64,000 nt of DNA from Macrophomina tecta (Eukaryota > Ascomycota > Dothideomycetes > Botryosphaeriales > Botryosphaeriaceae): assembly GCA_024180945.1 (NCBI GenBank), contig JAKSGN010000006.1:806001-870000 (forward strand). The letters run 5' to 3'. A program made the translations under genes and the position numbers. The notes below the pieces were generated by a model, which saw only the letters and a list, made by a program, of their open reading frames with translations, searched no databases and was not told the DNA's origin. Positions 24,475 to 35,459 of the stretch are shown piece after piece (positions within the stretch are counted from its first letter, which is position 1; each line of letters opens with the position of its first letter).

Positions 24475-25771
24475 TCAGGGGGCGGTCTGAGCGGAAGAGC
24501 TAGCCTGAGAGGCGGGCGCTTGCATCAGAGTAGGCCTCGGGACCCAACTACCGTTGACCATAGCGCACTGGCTGATGGGCATGACGACCGCCTGGCCATT
24601 CGGGAAGACGATAAGTGTGGATGCGCTCGGCCCCGTAGTCAACAGTCGCCTGTATTCCTCCGGAGAGAGCGAGTCACGCTCGCGCAAGCGCTCGAGCTCA
24701 TCGTCGCGGATGAAGCGCTGTACCAAGACAAAGTCGAAGAAGTTTTCGGAGCTCTCCCCGCGCTGGGCCATCCTGCGGGTGTAGCAGATCCCGTCCAAGT
24801 TTCCTCCAAACACACCTGGCATGTGGCCACTGCCGACAGCGGCGTCCCCTACAAGGGTGGAACTTGGTCAGCGCGTGATTCGAGATTGGCACGACCCCAT
24901 GTAATGACTCACCAAGGAAGCTGTTGAGATGCTCCAGTTCTGTGCGATGGTTGTTCACGAAAGCCAGCTGGTGGGCATTCTTGTGGCGCGGTGGCTTCGC
25001 CCAAGGCGACGGCTTCATGCAAACAGAATCGAACCTGCGTATGCCGAGCGCAAGCCGATGCTGGCTCAAACTTCCCCATTCGAAGCGCGGAGCCCAGTAG
25101 CCCTTCAACCACGTCGGATCCATGTTGTTAATGCTACACTTCATCGACTCGTCCCAGACGCGAAGAATCCTGATACCTGCTTGAGGAAGTATCTGGTAGC
25201 CCCTACGCTGCGGCTGGAGGAAGCCCGAATGCGCTTCGAGCTGCACTTGTAGCCTCTTCGCGCCCGGTGCGTTGAAGCCAAGGAATTGTGTCCAGCGAGG
25301 AAGATCGTCAATGTACCGACTGCTCTTCCTCAAGGCCTTGTTCGTGAATTCGGGAAGACGTCGCATGAGATGAGTCAGATCCTGGTTCTTTTGGATGACA
25401 GCCATAAGCTTGACAGCAATACCGCGCACGCTCCTGAAGAATTTGGTACGGGCGACAGGATCCTGAACACTATCTGGACCATCAAGAAGCTCCAGGCAGT
25501 CTGAAATTATGGTTTCAAAAGCACCTTTGAGGTTGGGAGAGTCCAGGTAGCGAGGGCCGTGAGTGAGAATGTCGTCGCATAGGCCATGAAGCTCTGCAAG
25601 GAGCTCATCAAGATGTTCCTGAGATCCGGCTGAAGGGATATGGAAGTGGTGTCCTAGCTGCGTAGCTGCTTCGAGCAGAACGTCTTTCGGGATGTGCGGT
25701 GATCCAGGAACTTCGGGGATAGGCAGCAGCCCGCGCTGCGGCTGCCACATGCGAGCAGACATGCCGCTCAT
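24475..25771 (-). CDS. MAT-linked protein of unknown function (candidate MAT1-1-8)
   Basis: Two minus-strand exons, 25771-24913 and 24848-24475, give 410 residues; the 64 bp intron is GT-AG with a GCTGACC branch site and restores FLGDAAVGSG. No known domain is recognised. The protein is soluble, rich in charged residues, with a helical N-terminal half (HLDELLAELHGLCDDILTHG). A central stretch is rich in aromatic residues (DPTWLKGYWAPRFEWGS) and the Pro/Ala/Ser tail is disordered-looking. It is divergent from MAT1-1-1, with 417 bp between start codons. In Botryosphaeriales the MAT1-1 idiomorph is known to hold a second gene, MAT1-1-8 (earlier called MAT1-1-4), and position makes this the candidate; I could not compare sequences. 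The start at 25771 is the first ATG in frame, with three more ATGs soon after. Confidence 0.65.
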
Positions 25772-26188
25772 TTCGGTGACGCGTTGGTGTTGTAGCAAAT
25801 TTGGAATGAGTTGATATGAGGAGAGTTAAGGTGCTCCTACAGACGTTGTGTAGTTGGAAGATCCTGTATATATAGAAGTGAGCTGGCAGGGAAATAATAG
25901 TAAGCGACAAACAATACTAGGTGTGTGAATGGCAGCCAAATCAGGCATGTCATAGGATGCTGCGATTCACCTGTCACTGTAGATTGTGAAAATAAGCCAC
26001 CGCCGTTGTTGCCCGTGCACCAGCCACCTGGTTTGTAGCGCCTATATCTATGCCACAGCCCCAGCTCTTTCGACGACTCTTTCGACGACTCTTTCAACAC
26101 CCGAACAACCTCTTTGTCCGAAACTCTTTGGGGCTCGACTGGTCACAGCATCCCTTCAACCTGAAGACTGTGTCATCATCGCGCCGCA
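25772..26188. promoter_or_regulatory. Divergent MAT promoter
   Basis: 417 bp separate the start codons of MAT1-1-1 (right) and its partner gene (left). A TATA-like TATATA at 25867-25875 suits the leftward gene, about 95 bp from its ATG. Three tandem 12 bp units lie at 26065-26100, close to the MAT1-1-1 start. Confidence 0.55.
26065..26100 (+). repeat. Tandem 12 bp repeat, three units, in the MAT1-1-1 leader
   Basis: CTCTTTCGACGA occurs at 26065-26076 and 26077-26088, followed by a diverged third unit CTCTTTCAACAC at 26089-26100. It ends 88 bp before the MAT1-1-1 start codon, probably in the 5' leader or core promoter. Confidence 0.8.
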
Positions 26189-27579
26189 ATGTCGACTCCT
26201 TACCTTCCCCCTCACATCAACTCCATCGTCATCGCCGTGGGCCCTGCCGGTTACCAGAACATCATGGCGCAGCTGCAAGGCTCTTCTTCCACCTCATACC
26301 AGCAGCTGATTGCCAATACCTACCATGGCGTTCAGACCCGCCCTGCGCCAAGCTCTTCGGCGGTCGCACAGCAGACCAAGAAGAAGCGTTCCCTCAATTG
26401 CTTTGTGGCTTTTAGGTGTAAGTGAAGCGCCAACTTCCAACGTCATTCCCTTTCTCACCTCACCTTCCTCAAAACCTCGCTCCAGTTCTCACTTCCCCTC
26501 ATTTACCATCTTGCCACCTCACCTTCCTGACAACTCCTTTAGGCTACATCTCCCCGATCTTCGAGAAGTTTCAGCAGAAGAATCGGTCTGGACTTGTGAA
26601 GACTCTTTGGGGCTCTGAGCAGAACAAGGCCAAGTGGGCCATCGTGGCTAAAGCTTACTCGATCATTCGCGATGAGGTCGGCACCAAAAACGCTCCTCTA
26701 GACGACTACCTCGCTCTCGCCTGCCCCGAGATTGGACTCATTGCTCGTGAAAACTACCTTCACACCTTCGGTTGGGAACTTGTTCTGCAGGCTGGTTCCT
26801 GGGGGCTCATTCGGCGCTTCACTCCCGATCTCAACTCTTTCCCCGAAAACTTCTTCACCACCAACTTGTCCGCCGAGGACATGGTCCGTTATGTTCGCAA
26901 CCAGGGCTATGGAATTACAAGCCAAGACACTGCCGTCATCATCAACCATGGGGGCGCCGCCCTCGCCATGGCTGCTCACCCGGCTCCTACGGCTTCTTAC
27001 TCGGCTCCTGCCACTGCTCACGGAACTCATCAGCTTGCTCACCTGGCTCCCAATGTTGCTCAGGCCGCTCCTCAGAACGCTCAGCCGGCTACTGAGACTG
27101 CTCAGGTCACTGAGTCCAGTCAGCACCAGAGCGACCCTGATGGCAATGGCTCTGCTGCGCTTGGCACAAATGCTGACTATGGGCTCAACCCTGAAAGTGA
27201 CCAATTCCTCAACTACCTCGATCCTGATTTGGGAGCTCAGTGTACCTTGGACCGCAAGAACTTTGCTGATCCCTGGTTGTACTCTCGTTCTATCAATAGG
27301 CAGATCCCGATTGGCAACACCATCCGTCCCTACTACCCTGCTGGCTCTGGCACTAGTCCTGTTGTCCACGGCCCTCCAGCTGACAAGTCGGACCCGCTCA
27401 GCTATGGAAACAACGCCCTTGCTAGCCTTGCGAAAGACCTCTGGGAGAGTGGATCCGAGTGGCCTCACGATGACCAGTTTATTCCTGGCGAACAGTACCC
27501 CACCTTCAGCGATCGTATGGTTCTGCCGGACTTCGATGCTTTCGATATCAATGACCCGAGCAGCTGGCCGAACTTTTAG
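26189..27579 (+). CDS. MAT1-1-1: Mating-type protein MAT1-1-1 (alpha-box transcription factor)
   Basis: Exons 26189-26417 and 26543-27579 give 421 residues. The alpha box (~66-175) is clear: KKKRSLNCFVAFRC, then YISPIFEKFQQKNRSGLVKT, LWGSEQNKAKWAIVAKAYS, IIRDEVG, APLDDYLALACPEIGL and YLHTFGWEL. It is the master regulator of MAT1-1 identity, acting in the nucleus on pheromone and receptor genes. The 125 bp intron (GTAAGT...TTAG) splits the codon after FR, the position usual for MAT1-1-1 introns. After the box comes an Ala/Pro/Gln/His-rich stretch (~265-320) and an acidic, aromatic C terminus. The frame is complete with no defect visible. Flanking APN2, COX13 and APC5 confirm the locus. Confidence 0.96.
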
Positions 27580-28082
27580 ATCCTCCTTCGTCTAGATGGC
27601 GAGCTCTCGAGAGATTGGAGAACCGGGCTAGTCATTCGCTGTCCTGATCACCTGAGCTGGGTGCCCCACAAGCGCTATGAGTTCACGTAATAGCGACTCA
27701 ATTTTCCCTTGAATTGATGAAAAAAGCGACTCAAATTTGTTGGAAAAGCAATCATGGATCCAGTTTCACGGGATTAGGATTCATTAGAAACAATTAGGAG
27801 GGACAATCAATTTGCATTCATGGATTGGAAGGTCAGGATGACAGGGTTTCCTTTATCAATGGAACAGGGGATAAGCCTTTGGCTGTTTAACCTTGATAGC
27901 ATCATAGCGGTTTGCTTATGATCGCAGAAAGTAGTCTTCATAGCAGACTCATATAAAAAATCAAGAAAGATTCGGACAAGACCAAAAGACAGTGCAAATT
28001 CATTAGTGGTGAAGCGAAAGCCATAGTCCGCCTTCTTAGTGAGAATGAAATATTTGACGCCAATTTGTACTCACTCGAAAAC
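27580..28082. other. Intergenic between MAT1-1-1 and the small downstream gene
   Basis: About 500 bp, AT-richer than the flanking genes, with no coding signal recognised. It should hold the MAT1-1-1 3' UTR and the promoter of the next gene. Confidence 0.4.
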
Positions 28083-28709
28083 ATGTCTATCGGAAAATTT
28101 ACGCAAGGGGCAGTGAAGGATTCATCCAACTGTACGAATGCAGGGCTGACCAGGGACAACAGGTACACGGACGCGTATTTCAGGGTCTTTGGATACGTGC
28201 GGGTCACAGCACTTCCGACACTTACGACCTGCTGCGACTATCACGCGAGGGAGATGTTACGCGGCGTAGACGAGGCCTTCCCACTGCGGAGCTGTGCAAG
28301 CTGTCCGACGCAGGAGTTGGACCGGGAAGCTAATATGATGCTGATTCTCGAAGAGATTGCGGGCGTCAGCTTGGCGCTGAGCTACGAAGAACAACGGTTC
28401 TTGTGCGGGTTGCTTGGGCTGACTTCGTTCAGTCTTTCAAGGTGGCGTAAGTCTTTTCCGAGCTTTCAGACCATAAAAATGAGTGCCATGCTGACATGAT
28501 GGCCATGTGCAGTGGACCTCAAGTATCAAAGGCAGCATGTCGCCTTTGTTGCTGCCAACCTTCCCAAGAAGCCCACGCCGCTTCGCTTCGAGGCCCGCAT
28601 GCGGGACAAGATTCAGACCTACATCAGCCCGAAGAAGCCGACTCCCAACTGGTGGCCGTTGCCACTCAAGCAGGTGGCTCAGAACATCTGGGGCGTGAGC
28701 AAAGTCTGA
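28083..28709 (+). CDS. Small MAT-adjacent protein of unknown function
   Basis: Exons 28083-28446 and 28513-28709 give 186 residues. The 66 bp intron has GTAAGT, a GCTGACA branch site and a TGCAG acceptor, and joins SFSLSRW to LDLKYQRQ in phase; this is the main evidence that the gene is real. No known family is recognised. The C-terminal half is the more gene-like part: EEQRFLCGLLGLTSFSLSRW reads like a helix-turn-helix, followed by a basic stretch with two KKPTP motifs, then NWWPLPLKQVAQNIWG. The N-terminal third (Cys-rich, 28083-28300) is weaker and the real start could be elsewhere or in an earlier exon. It lies between MAT1-1-1 and the right flank gene, so it may belong to the idiomorph. 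Confidence 0.55.
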
Positions 28710-29729
28710 AGGGCCGCGTATTGATGGCTAAGACAGAGCGGCACAGGGGCTTGGAGCACGGCGAGAACACATGTTTGTCTTAGCACAATACACGTGCGGA
28801 CAATTGCTCCTACTACCCACACAGGCTCTGCAGAATCTGGACATTCACGTCTGGGCGACTGCTTGCAATAGCACGGGCAGCTTTCATTATCATCATCACA
28901 TTGCTTTCTTCTCTCTTCCTGCGTCTCATGGTGGGCCATCGGGGTCCAGCGGGGACAAAGAAACACAGGTGGCTTCGGATTTGCAGTCAATCAAAGCTCA
29001 GGAGGGAGGCGGGCCACAAAGACACAGTATCAGGTAGCCACTTGCAGTAGTTGAATGAGAAACACAAAACTTTGCAGCTCGGGCTTGTGTGCTAAGACGG
29101 ACGTCGCGGCCGGCGAGGGCGACGGGGAGAGTAGAAGTGTGGGAAAGCGGAAGAGGAACGGGCCGGCGGGTGGCAGGGATCTGTGCTTGGCCAGGATCGG
29201 CCAGCTCCACCGCGTCTGGCGAGTGAGGCTGATGCCAATGGACGATGCACCTTGACGAGGCAGATTGCACAGGTGACGGGGGTCGAGGCGCAGTGCGCAG
29301 CTTTCCGTCGCCGCGGCGCGGCGATGCGCCGGCCATGGCTCCTGGTGCTGAGTGCAAAGGGACGGCACGATCAGCGTGTGTGAAGCTGAGACATCCGGCG
29401 GCTCTGTATGGCATGCGTTCTGGACAGGCGGAGGGATGCTTGGGGGCGGTCGGGGGCGGGGGGGCGCGGCTGTGGTGTCGCTGGCAGCAGATCGGCGGAT
29501 CGGCGCCGAGGCGGCTGGACGTGGATGGCTGCTCAGGGCTGGCGGGCGGCGGCTGGTGGAAATTGCGGAGATGGCGGCGAGGAACCAGGCGTGGCCGCGG
29601 GCGAGCCGGAGCGGAGGTCATACGTAGGTACGCGGGCCGCGCGACACGACCGCCTCGCCAGCTCTCCCACCTGTCCCTTCGCGTGTCCCCAATGGCCGCC
29701 GCGGATCCCACAGCTCCTCCACTGCGACG
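28710..29729. other. Intergenic, 1.0 kb, promoter of the PH/SMP gene
   Basis: GC content rises strongly from about 29100. Long frames on both strands here reflect GC-rich sequence and show no family resemblance. This should include the right edge of the MAT idiomorph and the promoter of the next gene. Confidence 0.4.
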
Positions 29730-32173
29730 ATGGCCACCTTCGCCGCCTTCCTGCTGGTCTACGTGATCGGCGGCCTGACGTTCGTGCCCATCTGTCTCGC
29801 CGCCGCCTTCTACCTCGCCGTGCTGGCCTGTCCGGTGCGCCAGCCCGACCACCACGACGCCCCGGCTGACCAGGACCTGCACGACGCCGCGCATGCCGAC
29901 CTCCCGCCAGAGCTCAAGGCCCGCTCCTCCGAGCCCGATGTCGCCGCCGGATACTTCGCCGTGTGTCGCGAGTACGTGCCGGGGGGTGTCAACGGCAAGC
30001 CGCCGGAGCGCACCACGCCCGCCGGCACCGTCGTGGGCGTCGAGAGCCCCAGCGTCTACCAGAGCATGTACCGGAGCATCTTCGAGCGCAACCGCGCGCA
30101 GGGCCCCAGCATGGAGAGCGCAAAGAACGCCAAGGCCCAGAAGAAAGCCCGCAACGTCTTCTTCGTCGTCCTGAGGTTGGTTCTGCAGCTCCCCTCCCCT
30201 CCCTCGCCACGCCGCCCGCTCACCGCACAAGGCACGGCCATCTGATCCTCTTCGACGACTCCGAGCAGGTCGAGGTGCGCTACGTCATCTCGCTGGCCCA
30301 CCGCATCGTTGACGTCTATGCTGGCGGCGACGCCATCCCCGAGGGCGAGCTCTGGATCAAGCGCAACTGCATCCGCCTGCGCCGCACGCATCACGCCGTC
30401 GATTCCGAGGCCGAGTCCCGCCCCTTCTACCTCTTCTCCGAGAACTGCTCCGAGAAGGAGGATTTCTACTTCGCCCTGCTGCGCAATCAGGAGCGCCAGA
30501 CCGGCGTGCCCATCTCTCCGCCCCTCCACCCCGAACAACCGCACGTCGTCAAGCTGGTGCAACAGCTGCATGCTTCGGAGGAGAACCTGCAGACTCGCTG
30601 GATCAACGCCCTCGCCGGCAGGCTGTTTCTCGCCTTGTACAAGACACCCAATGTTGAAGAGTTCATTCGCTTGAAAATCACCAAGAAGATTGCCCGTGTG
30701 GCCAAGCCCGCCTTCATCCAGAGCATCAACATCCAGCGCATCGTGATGGGGGACAGTGCGCCCATGATAACGAATCCTAAGCTGCGGGAGTTGACGCTCG
30801 ATGGCGACCTCACCGCCGAGGCTGACATCAAATACAATGGGAGCTTCCGCCTGGAGATAGCTGCTGTGGCACGCATCGACCTTGGCTCACGCTTCAAAGC
30901 GCGCCACGTCAACATGGTCCTTGCCGGTATCTTGAAAAAGCTTGAAGGCCATGTTCTGATTCGCGTGAAGCCCCCTCCCAGCAATCGGTTGTGGGTCACT
31001 TTTGAGTTCCCGCCCAAGATGGAGATGACGATTGAGCCCATCGTCAGCTCACGCCAGATCACATATGGAATGATTTTGCGAACCATTGAGAATCGTATTC
31101 GCGAGGTTGTCGCCGAAACATTAGTACTCCCTAACTGGGATGACATGCCCTTTTTCGATACTATTGCCCAGCCTTTGCGGGGCGGCATCTGGGAGGATGC
31201 TTCGAAGGCCCCCGTCACCCCCGACGCAGCGCACGACCCCCCTCTGGATGATACGGTGGTGGACGACGGATCCAAACACGGTGAGGAGCCCACAGTCTCG
31301 CAACTTGTGCGCAAGGACGAGAAGACCATGAGTATGCCAAATTTGGGTGACGTTGATACGCCAAGCTTGAAGCCTCGGAAGACAGCTAGGTCGGTCATGT
31401 CAGTCAGCGCTGCCAGTGACAGCGCGACTACCAGCGGTGTCGAGGTCAGAGCTGCCCCCGTGAAGCCAAAATCGATGCGGTCAGGATCCTTCGCCAGCAT
31501 TGCACGGCCGGTGGTGGCGCAAGATACGGCAATTGTAGAGGCGCAGAAGAGCCCGCAAAAGCATCAGCACGATGCTATCACAGCTATCAAGGACATCTCT
31601 TCGCGGTCTCTGCCAACTTCTCCCGTGGAATCTCCTGTTGGGTCTCCAGCAGCGCCTGCAGGCCCGCTCACGGAAGCATCGACTCGTACCGAGTTGAAGC
31701 AAACGCCAGCGAACAAGGCTGCAGAGGCCGAGGCGCCGGAAGGAAAGAGAGGGCGCGGGCCGTCGTTTGGCAAAATTGAGGATGATGTTGGCAGCATCAC
31801 CGACTTGTTTGGGGAAGTTGTTCACTCTCATACAGAGCCCATCTCCCGTCCAGAACCCGCTGCATTCTCCGCCAACTCGGAGCAAAGCTCGCTTTACTCG
31901 CAGGCCACTGATTCCTCGACCGCGCACTCGGACCTCAGTGCTAAGAGTTCCCTGTCTTCGCGCAAGACGTCTCTATCGGAGAAGCGCCAGATGCTGAACA
32001 TGTCACTCAACTCGGCTACCACAGCAGCGAAGAAGTGGTTCGCATCCCGGCAGCAACATTCTAACGGCTCAGGTTCTACTTCCACTCCAGGCCAAACTTC
32101 TCCTTTCCCAGCATCGTCTACTCCCGCATCCGGTTCGGGGACGCCTGCACGCCCCGGCAGTCCTACTCGCGAC

Positions 32174-32218
<45 letters not shown>

Positions 32219-33730
32219 CAACAACAACAACAACCGCAGTCCCTCTGGAGCCAGAGCATCCACTCTGAGGCAGCTCTGCAGGAGCCTGAACACCAACAAC
32301 ATCCTGACCGCACCCCGACCACGCCTCTCTCCTCGGTCTCTTCCTCTGCAACCAAGCCTACCACGCCCTCCGCCTCTCCGCCTAAATCGCACCCGCAGCC
32401 GGAACGCGGTCCGTCGAGAAATAGTTCGGTCAGTGTGCCGATGGGCAGAGGTCAGCCTTTGCCGCCGCCGGGCGTCCCGCTCCCGCCTCCCGCCAAACCG
32501 GAGAGTAAGTGGGTGCAGGGTAGCGCACAGCTGCTGGGATTGGCTAAGAGGAAGAGCATACCCGCGCCGCAGTCCGCCTCTTCTCCTGTGTTGCCGGCTG
32601 GCAACGGTAATGTTAATGGCGGTGCTAACCACAGCGGCGGCGGAGTGGCTGTGTCAGCAGATATCCAGGTCCCTGCCGCAACCGCGGCGCCGGCGGGCCT
32701 GCATGGGAAGGATGGCGGTACGAGGGAGGAAGCGACATCGACTACTCATCCGCCGCTCGCGCGGACAAGGACGACGTCTACTTCTGGGCCAGCTAGCGCG
32801 GTTGGTAAAGAAAGGAAGGGAAGTGAGAGCGGTTCGGTGGAGCATAGTAGTAACCATCAAAATCACCACCAGCAGCAACAGGTTCACGAGGAAAAGGTTG
32901 AGGAAGAGGAGAGCTTACCACGCAATAATTCTTCCTCTTCTTCTCCACCCTCGCTGCCGCCGCGCCAGCACTTCTCGTCGTCGCCTCCACCTCCACCACT
33001 TCCGCCCAGAAGATTGGCGTCCGTGAGGGATGAGCACGCTGACTCGAATGCGATGGATGTTGCGAAGAAGGATGGCACGAGTAGGAATAACGTGAGAGGC
33101 GGAGGCGTGGGTAGCAGGAGAGGCCGGAACCATCGCGTCCAGGACAGCACCGACGACGGTCCGCAGCTCTTGGTCATCGCCGCGCCGGTGGTCGGCAGTG
33201 ACGCTTCGGCGCCAGCCACGCCTGATGCTGTTGACGAGAGGGGTGGGGCGAGGGGATTTGAGGAGGGCAAGGCGGCAAATGCGAATGAGGACGAAGAGGA
33301 AGGAGATGATGGGGAGGACGGGGATGCGATGGCGGGCTCGGTGTTTAGTTTAGAGCTGGACGATGGAAGACTTACGGTTGCGAGGGACGGAGAGGGGGAT
33401 GCGAGAGCGGAGCAGACCACACCAACGCCCGCGCAGCCGCAGCCGCACGTGCCCAGTGAGGCAGCACTGGTGCAGTCGCGGAACGACACGCTCGAGCTCC
33501 CGTCGCAGCAGAGACATGGCCAGCGCCCGTCATCCTTTTCAAATTCGCCTTCGCCCTCATCCTCACCCGCGCCGTCGCAGCAGCAGCCAGACCGCTCGCC
33601 GAGTGCGCGGAGTAATAAATCACACGGCAGCGGCTGGTTCGGCGCACCGAAACTCTCAGGCGGGGAGCCGAGACAGAAGGGCGTCGTGACGAGGAAGACG
33701 GTTGGGGATGGGAATAAGCTCGGTGGATGA
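29730..33730 (+). CDS. PH- and SMP-LTD-domain membrane-contact protein (Nvj2/TEX2-like)
   Basis: Exons 29730-30175 and 30232-33730 give 1314 residues. One hydrophobic anchor (~5-32, AAFLLVYVIGGLTFVPICLA) is followed by a PH-type region from ~140 (VLRHGHLILFDDSEQVEVRY). An SMP lipid-transfer domain follows at ~269-458 (TRWINALAGRLFLALYKTP, FIRLKITKKIARV, VMGDSAPMITNPKLREL, DIKYNGSFRLEIAA, LWVTFEFPPKME). This order matches yeast Nvj2 and animal TEX2, which act at ER-vacuole/ER-Golgi contacts and move ceramide. The last ~850 residues are disordered Ser/Pro/Gln-rich sequence with a glutamine run near residue 796 and polyproline stretches. The 56 bp intron splits an Arg codon inside the PH region. 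It probably equals the putative integral membrane protein gene that flanks MAT in Botryosphaeriales; that equation is inference. Confidence 0.88.
32175..32233 (+). repeat. CAG/CAA trinucleotide tract coding for polyglutamine
   Basis: A block of CAG codons is followed by a block of CAA codons, about 20 glutamines in all, inside the disordered tail of the PH/SMP protein. The CAG-to-CAA switch is sharp. Confidence 0.9.
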
Positions 33731-34183
33731 TGGTGGCGAAAAATGGGAATGAGATGGAATGATAGGGAAGGGTCTGGGATCGGAAATGCTGGGAATGGCG
33801 TTTTTATTTTTATTTTTTTTTTGCTCCAGGAGTTCGCCAGATAGCGTGCATTGCATAAGCGAATGTGTGTTGTGATTCTTGCTTTCAATGAGGAGTTGCT
33901 TTTGACGTTCCTGTTGGTGTTTTGAAGTTTTTGCTCTGGGTGGGCTGGTGGTTGTGATGGGTTGAGGTGGTGGACGGGAAGTGAGGTTGGGACGTGGGGT
34001 CAGCGTACTCCGGGTATGGGCATGGACTCAGCGGAGGAATAAAAACAACGAGGATGTCTCTCACCTTTTGAATTGTCTTGAAAAGTTTCCCTCGTCGTTG
34101 AGCTGCCAATGTTTGCGGAAGGGTCTCCTTTGAATCAAAGTTCAAGATAACGGCAGGCGGTTTTCAGACGATGGCCTCTTTTG

Positions 34184-34219
<36 letters not shown>

Positions 34220-35459
34220 CTCCTGCTCATGTCCCTCGCGGCACTATTCTTGCCAGCTTATCGCCAGGAGCCGCTCCGATTATTCTGTTTGCGCGGGAAT
34301 GGGGAGGGTGCTGGAGGGGATGCATGGAGGAGTTCGGGGATACTAGAGGACCAAACGCACACACGGTCGCTCGTCCATCATGATATACATCAATCCGGAC
34401 TAGATGTACGCATTGCAGGGTGTATTGGAAAGCTTTCCCGGTTTAGGGAATTGGTGTAATAGTGTTTTGGAGGAGTTGGGGCCCTTGGGAAGCGGGAAGA
34501 AGAGGAGAGGGGGGTGGAATATTAGTAAAATTAAGGGACATTTACATCCGGATAGCTACTTCTACTCTTTACTGTCTGTTCCTTACCGGTATATTCAACT
34601 TACCGCCTCCAAGGCTTAGAAGATCTAGCACGGTTAGGATTAGACGAGCATGTCTTCGTAAGTATACCCTGCCATATTGTGCGTTTGGACCGACTGGGCG
34701 CATCCGGTCCAGCGAGAGGGCGAGAGCTGAAGGGGATGTGTTTTCGATCATGGCGAAATCTCTTGTTTGCGGGAGAAGTTCTGGTGGTACGGGCTTGGGC
34801 GTACGGCTTTGAAAGAGATTCAAAAATGGGGCACAAGCATGATGTAGGGGATCGTCTTGCTATGTTGGAGGAATAGTCCTGGGGGAGGGCAGGGCCGAGG
34901 CACAGGGACGCCTGATGATCTCTAACTGAATGATGCCAGGCTTACCTTGCCGATGCACTTGGACCGTCCCGATAGATGCTGATACGGGATGCTGGACTGT
35001 TTGCGAATCTATCGAGCCTCGTCAAACGCATGCTGAATGTCACTGCGGTTCTCCTCTTTCGGGTTGTTGCATGATGTGCCTGTTTTTGTCGTTCTTTGCT
35101 CGTAAATGTACATTGAAAGATGGCGAGGAAAAAAAAAGAAAAAAAAAAAAAAAAAAAAAAGAGGATGCCTGGCGGATCGGCATTGTGTGATCTGAGAAGG
35201 TCGATGACCTACGAGGCGTCCGGGATCTAGAAAAGAAGATCCACAAAGAAGTGAAAGAAAAAAAAGAACAGGTAGATGGAAGGCGTAAATTCGAACAAGA
35301 AGGGAAGAGCGAGAGCGTGTCCGTTATATTCTTCTGGAAGGTGCGAACATTTGGACCGACCGGGTTCCGCCAGGAAAATACCTTGCGTCTGAATGTCTTC
35401 GATATTTCCTCTCCCTCTTCATCTTCGGGGTTGTCAGCCTCTTGACTGTTGTTGCCTAT
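33731..35459. other. Intergenic, 1.7 kb, between converging genes
   Basis: Holds the 3' flanks of the PH/SMP gene (+) and cutinase gene (-). It has a (CT)n microsatellite, an A-rich run near 35128-35160 and no supported gene. Confidence 0.4.
34184..34216. repeat. (CT)n microsatellite
   Basis: About sixteen CT units in a row, ending just before TTACCTCCTG. A likely variable-length marker. Confidence 0.9.

Noticed and set aside
26698..27468. A 256-codon minus-strand frame
   Set aside because: Antisense to MAT1-1-1, where the alpha box is unmistakable.
27580..29729. A hidden HMG-box MAT1-2-1 gene beside MAT1-1-1
   Set aside because: No frame on either strand shows the HMG core (such as RPxNAF/Y and KxxWxxE), so a fused homothallic locus is not supported.
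28998..30230. A 410-codon open frame on the minus strand
   Set aside because: It lies antisense to the start of the PH/SMP gene in very GC-rich DNA, has no family resemblance, and the plus-strand gene has clear domains.
32884..33888. A 334-codon minus-strand frame rich in Ser and Pro
   Set aside because: It mirrors the low-complexity tail of the PH/SMP protein; long antisense frames are expected there.
35128..35160. A-run as the tail of a retroposed sequence
   Set aside because: Similar A or T runs are scattered through introns and intergenic DNA here, and no target duplication or LINE-like body is next to it.
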